24,143 nucleotides of DNA, taken from the NCBI GenBank assembly GCA_938038825.1, contig CALHST010000116.1:1-24143 (forward strand). Reading direction: 5' to 3'. Positions 14,769-21,446 of the stretch are shown here, in pieces. Positions within the stretch are counted from its first letter, which is position 1. The number at the start of each line of letters is the position of its first letter. This DNA is from an uncultured Paracoccaceae bacterium. Lineage in GTDB: Bacteria; Pseudomonadota; Alphaproteobacteria; Rhodobacterales; Rhodobacteraceae. Position numbers and translations under genes: made by a program. The notes below the pieces were generated by a model. The model did not search any database. It was not told the DNA's origin and saw only the letters and a list, made by a program, of their open reading frames with translations.

Positions 14769-16304
14769 TTACGCGTTGATATTTGCATCCAACATGGCCG
14801 GAGTCACACGCCAACACTCAGGTTTTTCAGCCGCATAAACACGTTCAAGCGCTTTGAGATCTTCCAAGAACTGCAAGAAAACAGCGCGCCCTTTTTCGTC
14901 CAATGCAAAGTAAGACAAGTCTTGCATCAGTTTGGCGCGGTTCACGTTCAGGTTAAAGTTGGCATTAAGCAATCTTTGGAACACATCCACCGGAATGCGC
15001 TTGCCGCTGACGTGAATACGCACAGGATTTTTGTCGACCCACATTTGATAGTTCCACATCAAACTGCCCAGCGCTTCGTGCTGTACAGAGGCCATATAGA
15101 TGAACCCAGCGCACAGCCGCGCCACGCTTTTGCGGGTGATCTTGCCTTCTAGGATGCTATCGACCCCATTTGGCAACCGTTCATTCAGAGCACGGATCCA
15201 TGCTTGCACGGCCTCATCCCATTGCAGCGCTTCGTCGCTGTCATAATAGGCGTGGATATAGCGCGACGTGTGCGCATACATCACATCGTACAACGCCCGC
15301 TGATTGTCTTGAACCGGGGTGTCAAAGTCATCGTCCGGCAGGCCCCGGTCTGTCCAATCAAGGTCGGGAACAATGACACTGGCTTTGTAACTGTCATAGG
15401 TCCGCTCAAACAACCCGCACATGCCACGATGGGTAAAAGAAAAGATGGTTTCAAAATCCCCACCTTTCAGCATTTGCCCCTTAGTCACCAAGTAGTTGGA
15501 GTTCTGCGTTCCAAACATATGCGGCCACATCAAACGGCACAGAGGGTGGTCGCGATAAAGATGATTGCGTGTCGCAATGGATAACGGCCCGCCACAGGAT
15601 AAGTGCACCCCGTTGAAGTGATTAACCAGACTGATTTGGGTCGACGCGGCGCACATTGCGGTTAAAACCGCGTCCCGCCACCGGCTGTCATCCGAAGAAA
15701 TATCGCCCAGAACCGAAGTGATCCGCGTGGCGCTTAACGTGCGGTCCTCCTTGTTCAGCTTGAAGTAAACCTTGCACCCCAAAGGGCGCAACTCGGCGTA
15801 AGTCTCGTGCAGATCCAGATCGGTGAAATCCCAAACCAAGGCCCCGTTGACATCCTTGTGCAGAAAGCACGCATAGGGGCTGGCCACTGCCATGCGCCCC
15901 AGATCCGGGATCGCCGCGTGATGAAATTCCTCGGGCAGTTTGGGCGCAGGATATACTTTGCGGTAATATTTCGTGTACGCCTGCTTCATCGCAACATTGA
16001 TGTCATCCACGATTTGCGGCAGCCCATGTTTGGTCGGCGGATAGGCTTTGTACATCCAGATCCGCAGCGAAAATGCGAGCTTCATGATCAACGATGTTTC
16101 ACCTGGCGGGATGCGATCCGCCATCTGGATGTTGTCGATATCAACACCCGGGATCCGTTCGGACAGGGGCACAGACAACAACATCCGCGGATCCTTTGGC
16201 GGCATTGGTATTGGCTTGGCCTTTTTGCCCCGAAAGATGATGATGGAAATACTGTTCCAGACCGTGCGGCGGATCAGCCAACTCAAAGGAAGTCGGTTCG
16301 TCAT
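14769..16304 (-). CDS. Compact lipoxygenase-like protein
   Basis: The 511-residue protein carries the lipoxygenase iron-site helix: HFNGVH with His229 and His234, then GPLSIATRNHLYRDHPLCRLMWPHMFGT, matching the H-x4-H...IATxRxLxxxHPxxxLLxPH consensus. A later segment, YIHAYYDSDEALQWDEAVQAW (349-369), matches YVxxYYxSDxxVxxDxELQAW. The third ligand is His409 in ASVQHEALGSLMW. The usual Asn four residues on is Gly413, and the chain ends in INA rather than the C-terminal Ile ligand. There is no PLAT domain and no signal peptide; the basic, partly hydrophobic N-terminus may touch membranes. Lipoxygenases insert O2 into polyunsaturated fatty acids. The gene starts 12 bp after the heme dioxygenase gene. 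Family membership is convincing; activity is uncertain because of the ligand changes. Confidence 0.82.
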   Translation of the reverse strand: MTNRLPLSWLIRRTVWNSISIIIFRGKKAKPIPMPPKDPRMLLSVPLSERIPGVDIDNIQMADRIPPGETSLIMKLAFSLRIWMYKAYPPTKHGLPQIVDDINVAMKQAYTKYYRKVYPAPKLPEEFHHAAIPDLGRMAVASPYACFLHKDVNGALVWDFTDLDLHETYAELRPLGCKVYFKLNKEDRTLSATRITSVLGDISSDDSRWRDAVLTAMCAASTQISLVNHFNGVHLSCGGPLSIATRNHLYRDHPLCRLMWPHMFGTQNSNYLVTKGQMLKGGDFETIFSFTHRGMCGLFERTYDSYKASVIVPDLDWTDRGLPDDDFDTPVQDNQRALYDVMYAHTSRYIHAYYDSDEALQWDEAVQAWIRALNERLPNGVDSILEGKITRKSVARLCAGFIYMASVQHEALGSLMWNYQMWVDKNPVRIHVSGKRIPVDVFQRLLNANFNLNVNRAKLMQDLSYFALDEKGRAVFLQFLEDLKALERVYAAEKPECWRVTPAMLDANINA

Positions 16305-16316
16305 TGTTCTTTGGCC

Positions 16317-19229
16317 TTACTCTTGGAACGCGGGGTCGGAACGGGCCGCGCGGATCGGTTTCCACGCGGTCGAGTAATACTCTCCCCGGTCGCGTGCCCA
16401 TGGATCAAAGGCATTTACAATCGGCTCCAGCTGATCTTCCAGCCCTGGCAGGTTGCGCATCAAGACCCGTTTCAGCGGGAACATCTCTTGCTTGTGGCCA
16501 TTCACCTTGCCCGGTTCCATCATCTTTTCCGGGCCGTTGTTGTTCACCCAGTTCAGGCCAAATTCCGAATAGAATTCGGGGCGATAGCTGGACGTGAAAA
16601 AGCGATCTGAAAACAGACGGCGCGAGGCATTCACGATAAAGATCTGGAACTGTGTCTCGGAAATCGCAAACCCATGTGGGCGCGTGGTTTCCGCCAGATA
16701 CCCGACGATGGTGTCCACGTCTTCGACATTGTCCACCAATGTACCATCAGGGTGGCCAAGGCAGTCATTTGGGAAAGGCGATTGGCTGGTTCCACCGGCT
16801 GCGCTGTCGGGGCTAAGCTGCACGTTCGAGATGATTTTAGATGCATCACACACGTGCTGGCCGTAGACCTCGCGCAGAGTTTCAGCCAGTTGGATTTGAT
16901 CCGCGAGGGCAGCCTTTTCTTCGTCGGTTTTGTTGGGTTTGTCAGCAAGACGCTGATCGACAAAATCACCAAAGCTGGTCAGCCCACGCAATCCGATTTG
17001 CCGTCTGAATTCGTTGAACCGGGAAATTCCCCGTTCGCGGTCGCGCACGATATCCAACGCAATCACGTCGATCTCTTTTGTTGGCCCTTCCGGGCGGCTT
17101 GGCATGATCAGGTTTTGCAAGAACATCGGGTGGTTTTGCAGACCCAAGGCCCCCAAACGTTGTCGTCCCATCGACAGGGCAATGTTTTCCAGCCCGATTT
17201 CGTGCATCGCGTCCGTCGCCTTATGGCGAAAGGTGGTCACAATGGGCAATTTACCAACGATGGCATTTGGATCCGCAGTCGCGTCCCGCAATTCGATCAG
17301 GTCAGGCAGCAACGGATGCAGTCTGTAGACGCTGATGAATTCTTCGGGGAAGTTAAAGGGTGAGCCGAAATGGTTCACACCGGCATTATCGTAATCCACG
17401 TCCGTGATGTTGCCGTCAACGTCCACGGTGCCCAATCCAACGATGCCTGCACCAGATGAAAACACCGAATAGAACGTGGTTTCCTCTTCCGCCACACCGC
17501 TGTGACCCAAGTCTTGCACCACGCGTTTCAGGGCGCGATCCACCACTGGGTAATCATGTGCAAGCCCGTCCCAATTGGAATACATCGCTGTGCGCAGTGG
17601 TTCATCATACAGCAGCTGCGTTGTCCATTCGATCGTATGGATTTTGGCGATGGTGGCCGCGACAACAAGACGGGCGATTTCGAACAACTCATCATCGGTC
17701 ACGTCCCGGTATCGAACGGCTTTTTCGGGCGCGGCAGGGCGGCGCAGGCCAGAATCTTTGTTTGGTCGCCGTTCTGCCATGTCGCGGAATGCGATCACAA
17801 AGGTGTTGTGCTCGCGCGCGAACAGGTTGTGATAAAAGCTCATCCCGATGGACCAGTTTTCAGGAAAGGCCGTGGCCTCTTGCCCGTTCCACTTTGGGTT
17901 CATTGGGTCAGGTTTGCACGCAGTGTCACCTTCGGGGCATTCCAACCGCAGAATGGGCAAATAGGGGGCCTTGTCGCCACGATCACTGCGCGCGGGGACG
18001 GAACGCAGCAACAACTTGGCGGGATCATTCGGATCACGATGCACCCGCGCCCGCGACACCTCGTCATAGCCATAGATTTGTGACCCATCCCACCATGCCG
18101 TGACGGTGTTGGATGTCGTTTTATAGGGCCGCGCAAGACGCGAGCCGCCATCAAATGTTGGCGGTTCAGATGTGTCTGCATACAGCGATTGGAACTCTCG
18201 CATGGCTGGATCACAGCCCAACGCTTCTTGTTCGCCTTTCGACAGCGGCACAACCTGATTGTCAACGCGGTGTGTTTCGCACCCCATTGGAATGGTGCGC
18301 GCCATGTTGTTGCGCCCCTCTTCCAGATGGCTGAACCAGTCATGGGTCATGAACTGGATCCAATAGGCCGCAAGAACGTTGAAGAACGGCGCTTTTTTAT
18401 AGTCGCATTGCGCATCAACAGAATTACCCGGCAATCCATAACCGGCATTGCAAAGCTCCGGCTGGGATTGCGTGCGCGAAAACAATTTGCGGCTGATCAC
18501 CTGTGGGTCTGGCTGCAGCTTAGTCAGACGATCCCCATGACGGTTCTGGATGAGCGTATCGCCAAGCTCCGCCGCCTCGACCGGGAAAGTTGCCTCGAAT
18601 TGCACGTTTCGCGGAAACGCCATGCCCGTTGACCCCATGGCAGGGTTGCGCATGTCGTTGCAAATGCCATCGGTTGTACGGAACCGGATCAGATCACCAC
18701 GGCAGGTTTGTTCCCCCGTGCCCCCAACCGACGCATAAGCAGGGTGTGTGTTGGGCAGGCGCATTTCCGGCCAAGTTTTCAATACCTTACCGTCTCGGCC
18801 ATTGCGACCATTCACATAATCTTCGTAGGTATAGCTGTCGAACAGATTGAACTTAACCAGCTCAACTCGCTGGCGTTCCAAATCCAACAGGGCGCCATCA
18901 ACACCCCGACCATTACGTTCCAGATGTTTGGCGATAAAGGTAATAGGGTTGAGATGCCCGGATTTTGAGCTTTCGTCGCCCGTCGCCCAATAATTCGACC
19001 AATCCACCCAAGGCGTGTCCCGATAAGCGGTCGCATGCGCCCCGCCCCGACAATCGGCTGTGTCTTCTAGAACCTTGCCCAAGAAACGGTTGTCGCGATC
19101 ATCTGCAACCGGGGCCAATCCGCGATCCAGCATTGTCACACAGCTGTTCAGTGTTGGATCTAACGCGGTCCAGAACGCCAAAAAGACAACTGCAAAGACT
19201 CCAAGCCCTGCGGCGTAATATCGTTTCAT
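16317..19229 (-). CDS. Heme peroxidase/dioxygenase of the cyclooxygenase-alpha-dioxygenase superfamily
   Basis: This 970-residue protein has an N-terminal membrane segment (about 8-22) and 12 cysteines, suggesting a membrane-anchored, periplasm-facing enzyme. The distal heme motif is WIQFMTHDWFSH (His296, with Asp297 as probable calcium ligand). WWDGSQIYG at 379-387, LFAREHN at 469-475 and the proximal motif EEFISVYRLHPLLPD (His638) follow, then VRDRERGISRFNEFRR at 728-743. Tyr635 lies three residues before the proximal His, the position of the radical Tyr of cyclooxygenase and alpha-dioxygenase; this favours fatty-acid oxygenation over simple peroxidase activity. There is no P450 domain as in fungal diol synthases, yet the chain is longer than plant alpha-dioxygenases. 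GGGGG lies 7 nt before the ATG. It is followed by the lipoxygenase-like gene after 12 bp. Confidence 0.9.
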   Translation of the reverse strand: MKRYYAAGLGVFAVVFLAFWTALDPTLNSCVTMLDRGLAPVADDRDNRFLGKVLEDTADCRGGAHATAYRDTPWVDWSNYWATGDESSKSGHLNPITFIAKHLERNGRGVDGALLDLERQRVELVKFNLFDSYTYEDYVNGRNGRDGKVLKTWPEMRLPNTHPAYASVGGTGEQTCRGDLIRFRTTDGICNDMRNPAMGSTGMAFPRNVQFEATFPVEAAELGDTLIQNRHGDRLTKLQPDPQVISRKLFSRTQSQPELCNAGYGLPGNSVDAQCDYKKAPFFNVLAAYWIQFMTHDWFSHLEEGRNNMARTIPMGCETHRVDNQVVPLSKGEQEALGCDPAMREFQSLYADTSEPPTFDGGSRLARPYKTTSNTVTAWWDGSQIYGYDEVSRARVHRDPNDPAKLLLRSVPARSDRGDKAPYLPILRLECPEGDTACKPDPMNPKWNGQEATAFPENWSIGMSFYHNLFAREHNTFVIAFRDMAERRPNKDSGLRRPAAPEKAVRYRDVTDDELFEIARLVVAATIAKIHTIEWTTQLLYDEPLRTAMYSNWDGLAHDYPVVDRALKRVVQDLGHSGVAEEETTFYSVFSSGAGIVGLGTVDVDGNITDVDYDNAGVNHFGSPFNFPEEFISVYRLHPLLPDLIELRDATADPNAIVGKLPIVTTFRHKATDAMHEIGLENIALSMGRQRLGALGLQNHPMFLQNLIMPSRPEGPTKEIDVIALDIVRDRERGISRFNEFRRQIGLRGLTSFGDFVDQRLADKPNKTDEEKAALADQIQLAETLREVYGQHVCDASKIISNVQLSPDSAAGGTSQSPFPNDCLGHPDGTLVDNVEDVDTIVGYLAETTRPHGFAISETQFQIFIVNASRRLFSDRFFTSSYRPEFYSEFGLNWVNNNGPEKMMEPGKVNGHKQEMFPLKRVLMRNLPGLEDQLEPIVNAFDPWARDRGEYYSTAWKPIRAARSDPAFQE

Positions 19230-19327
19230 AAACTTGCCCCCAATATCCGCGCAAAGATTGCCCGGAATGTTCCCATGCCTCGTTTTTTACTGAATTGCCG
19301 CAACGACAGTGTGAGCCATGTCACACG

Positions 19328-19660
19328 TCACCGGCGTACCAAAAACAAAATCAGGCTTACCGCGACCAAAAGGTCTGTCCAAATGATCAGGGTCAGCCAC
19401 CAATTCGGAACAGCCAGCCCCATGAACTTCATGGCATAAGCACCCGCCATTCCGAGCGCCATGATACCAACTGTTGCCGCAGCCCAGTGATCCGCACCGG
19501 CCAAAAAACCACGGCCCAAGACAAAATAGAACAGCCCAATCACCAAAAGGAATATGGCGCTGAACGCCAATCCTGAAACCAAAACGGCTGTGACATGCAT
19601 TGCAGCCGTCATACACATAAAGACCCCAGCCATGGCCAAAGCTTTGCTTTGCGAAGCCAT
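19328..19660 (-). CDS. Small four-helix membrane protein, function unknown
   Basis: The 110 residues are almost entirely hydrophobic, with about four membrane segments (near 8-28, 31-50, 60-78 and 87-107), two histidines (His22, His58) and a basic end, LVRR. It has an almost ideal ribosome binding site, AGGAGG, 7 nt before the ATG. I do not recognise a family. It is the first gene of the leftward operon, 98 bp before the heme dioxygenase, and is divergent from the rightward operon. A role as membrane partner of the oxygenases, or in quinone or heme handling, would be a guess. Confidence 0.75.
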   Translation of the reverse strand: MASQSKALAMAGVFMCMTAAMHVTAVLVSGLAFSAIFLLVIGLFYFVLGRGFLAGADHWAAATVGIMALGMAGAYAMKFMGLAVPNWWLTLIIWTDLLVAVSLILFLVRR

Positions 19661-19710
19661 AAGCGTGTCCTCCTTTAAATCAGTGTGTTTCGCGTGGAAT
19701 TATTTTTACA

Positions 19711-19738
19711 ACGATACGGACCGTGACCAATTAATCAA
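19711..19738 (-). promoter_or_regulatory. Candidate leftward promoter
   Basis: On the minus strand TTGATT (19738-19733), a 16-bp spacer and TATCGT (19716-19711) give a fair sigma-70-type match, 50 bp before the ATG of the 110-residue membrane protein at 19660. It would drive membrane protein, heme dioxygenase and lipoxygenase-like genes. An A/T-rich run further downstream offers alternative -10 boxes, so the exact position is uncertain. Confidence 0.35.
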
Positions 19739-19745
19739 GCGGTCC
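19718..19745. promoter_or_regulatory. Candidate operator between the divergent oxygenase operons
   Basis: GGACCG (19718-19723) and CGGTCC (19740-19745) form a perfect inverted repeat with a 16-bp AT-rich spacer. It lies over the putative leftward promoter and upstream of the rightward one, a position from which one regulator could control both operons. No regulator gene for this cluster is visible in the window. Confidence 0.4.
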
Positions 19746-19771
19746 TGTATGTGCCTGCCCGATGTTTACCA

Positions 19772-19800
19772 TTGACGCCCCCAACCCGCTTCTCAATAGT
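19772..19800 (+). promoter_or_regulatory. Candidate rightward promoter
   Basis: TTGACG (19772-19777; five of six consensus bases), a 17-bp spacer and AATAGT (19795-19800; four of six) form a good sigma-70-type promoter. The predicted transcript would start near 19807, about 30 nt before the ATG at 19838, with GGAGGG in the leader as ribosome binding site. Confidence 0.45.
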
Positions 19801-19837
19801 GCGGCGTGGATCTCTTGTGGGGAGGGGGCCCTAATTT

Positions 19838-20509
19838 ATGTCCAACGTAGCTGGAAAAGCCTATTGTTTAAACGTGGTTACGCCAACAACGCGATGGCAT
19901 GCCTGGGTTAAATCACTCATTTTTATCGCTGTGCGTGCCTTCCCTCAACTCATGGCGGGTCTGCGCGGCTTGTCGATTATCCATTTTGCACGATGGGCCA
20001 TCATCCGGGGCCATCAATGGCCCGTGCCCAAAGGCGCGAAAAAGCCGAACTTGTATTACAATTACACTTTGTTTTGCTCGAACTTCAATGGAACTTGGGG
20101 GCAATATATCGACGCGTTTTCGGATGGGATTCCATACATGTTGGATTTGGCGTGGTTCAAGGATTACCGCTATCCATCCTCGATCCCATTAGAACCGTTC
20201 CGCCGCTATATTCGGCACAACCAGATCAACACGGAATACTACTATAACGCGACTCCGGGCGCCGCACAGCGCGATATTGTTGCATCCCTGCGGGTTTTAA
20301 GGGCGGTTCGGGCCCTCGCTGATATTCAAAAAGATCTCGATCCTGTGTCTTTTCGCAAGGAATACATCCGAACCTTCGCCTATATCCAAAATGACTTAGG
20401 ATCCATGGGCCCCGGTGCGGTGCCGTCTTTGCCTACAGAAGAAGCCCACATCATACGACAAGCTGCCATCGACAAACGATGGGCCGCGCCCCCCAAGCAG
20501 GAGCCGTAG
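19838..20509 (+). CDS. Conserved protein of unknown function, first gene of the rightward peroxidase operon
   Basis: A 223-residue protein with a moderately hydrophobic N-terminal part (about 27-56, IAVRAFPQLMAGLRGLSIIHFARWAII) and a very ordered-looking aromatic core: NLYYNYTLFCSNFNGTWGQY at 71-90, IDAFSDGIP at 91-99, and FRRYIRHNQINTEYYYNATPG at about 121-141. I recall similar unnamed proteins next to DyP peroxidase and catalase-like genes but can give no function. It carries GGAGGG ahead of its ATG. Its stop lies 1 bp before the next gene, so the pair is tightly coupled. The hydrophobic helix and the coupling suggest a membrane-associated partner of the 311-residue protein (inference). Confidence 0.8.
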   Translation: MSNVAGKAYCLNVVTPTTRWHAWVKSLIFIAVRAFPQLMAGLRGLSIIHFARWAIIRGHQWPVPKGAKKPNLYYNYTLFCSNFNGTWGQYIDAFSDGIPYMLDLAWFKDYRYPSSIPLEPFRRYIRHNQINTEYYYNATPGAAQRDIVASLRVLRAVRALADIQKDLDPVSFRKEYIRTFAYIQNDLGSMGPGAVPSLPTEEAHIIRQAAIDKRWAAPPKQEP

Positions 20510-20510
20510 A

Positions 20511-21446
20511 ATGGCCAATTATGACGCGGGTCACTACTTCCTGACCATGATGGCCCCGATTGATCGCAACGGATACATCGCCATAGACGGTGTGCGCCGG
20601 TCTTTGATCGACCATGTCCGGGAAGTGTTGGTCACCTTGCCAACAGCGCAGCAGGATAAATTTAGCGTTGCCAGCGGACTACAAAGCCCTTTTGCGCGGG
20701 TTCCCGGCACACATTTTGCGCATTTCTTTGTGATTGATGACGTTGTCTATAACGGGCGCCGTCCTTCCAGTCCGATCTTGGATCTGATCTTTAACGTCAA
20801 ACTGACGATCAACGAAAAAGTCGATCACTTGCCGCATGCTTATCTGGTCCTTGCACTGGATTTTGACGCGATGGATGGCAGCCCCGCTGCCTTGCGTTCT
20901 TACACCGACGGATTGTGGCGTCACATGCAAGACGAGCTGGCGTTACTGTTTGGCAATTGCATTGGGTTCAAGGACGTAAACAGCGCCGAGACATTCTTTG
21001 AATTCGTGCAAGTCACACAGGTCGACACGTCTTTGCCTTTCAACGACTATTGGGCGTACGAGCCTGACCCCGTCAGCCCGGCACGCTATTTGCTGGCAGC
21101 CGCGTTTGTCATCTTTGCGCTTGGTCTTTCAGCGTGGGGTGCTGGGTGGCTTGGATTTGTGCCTGCTGTCTTGTTGTCGCTGATAGGAAGCCTTGCAGCT
21201 GCGATTGGCATCATTGTGAAGCTGGGACTAACCCCTTTCCCCGCCGCACCGGACAGCGATTTGGGATCGGTTCTCAAGGCGCTGTATATCCAGCAGATGT
21301 TTGTGGCCTTCGCCCAAAACACAATGGGAATGTCTGACGACAAACTCTATGCCGCGTTCGAAGCGTTCTGCGCCCAACACAAACCCATGGACATTGAAGG
21401 CCCCACCCAAGCGCCGGGCGAACTTTCGAGTGAGGTTCCAAGATGA
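20511..21446 (+). CDS. Unknown protein with C-terminal two-helix membrane anchor
   Basis: The start is taken as the ATG at 20511, 1 bp after the previous stop and preceded by GGAG, giving 311 residues. The reading frame stays open upstream, but that part lies wholly inside the preceding gene. Residues about 1-185 form a soluble domain with notable segments SPFARVPGTHFAHFFVIDD (59-77), HAYLVLALDFDA (109-120) and TSLPFNDYWAYEP (173-185). Its strand-helix pattern could be a ferredoxin-like fold related to DyP peroxidases, but no heme motif (GxxDG) is seen. Two membrane helices follow (about 191-210 and 213-238), then a soluble tail of about 70 residues. The stop overlaps the DyP start (ATGA). 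Function unknown; perhaps a membrane tether for the peroxidase. Confidence 0.8.
   Translation: MANYDAGHYFLTMMAPIDRNGYIAIDGVRRSLIDHVREVLVTLPTAQQDKFSVASGLQSPFARVPGTHFAHFFVIDDVVYNGRRPSSPILDLIFNVKLTINEKVDHLPHAYLVLALDFDAMDGSPAALRSYTDGLWRHMQDELALLFGNCIGFKDVNSAETFFEFVQVTQVDTSLPFNDYWAYEPDPVSPARYLLAAAFVIFALGLSAWGAGWLGFVPAVLLSLIGSLAAAIGIIVKLGLTPFPAAPDSDLGSVLKALYIQQMFVAFAQNTMGMSDDKLYAAFEAFCAQHKPMDIEGPTQAPGELSSEVPR

Noticed and set aside
14436..14817. Minus-strand reading frames of 89 and 118 codons in the gap after the lipoxygenase-like gene
   Set aside because: They run through the terminator hairpin and several inverted repeats, have no good ribosome binding site and show no protein-like pattern.
20415..20510. 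Upstream ATG at 20415 as start of the 311-residue protein
   Set aside because: The extra 32 residues are encoded entirely within the preceding gene and look like out-of-frame translation; the ATG at 20511 follows a GGAG and the previous stop directly.
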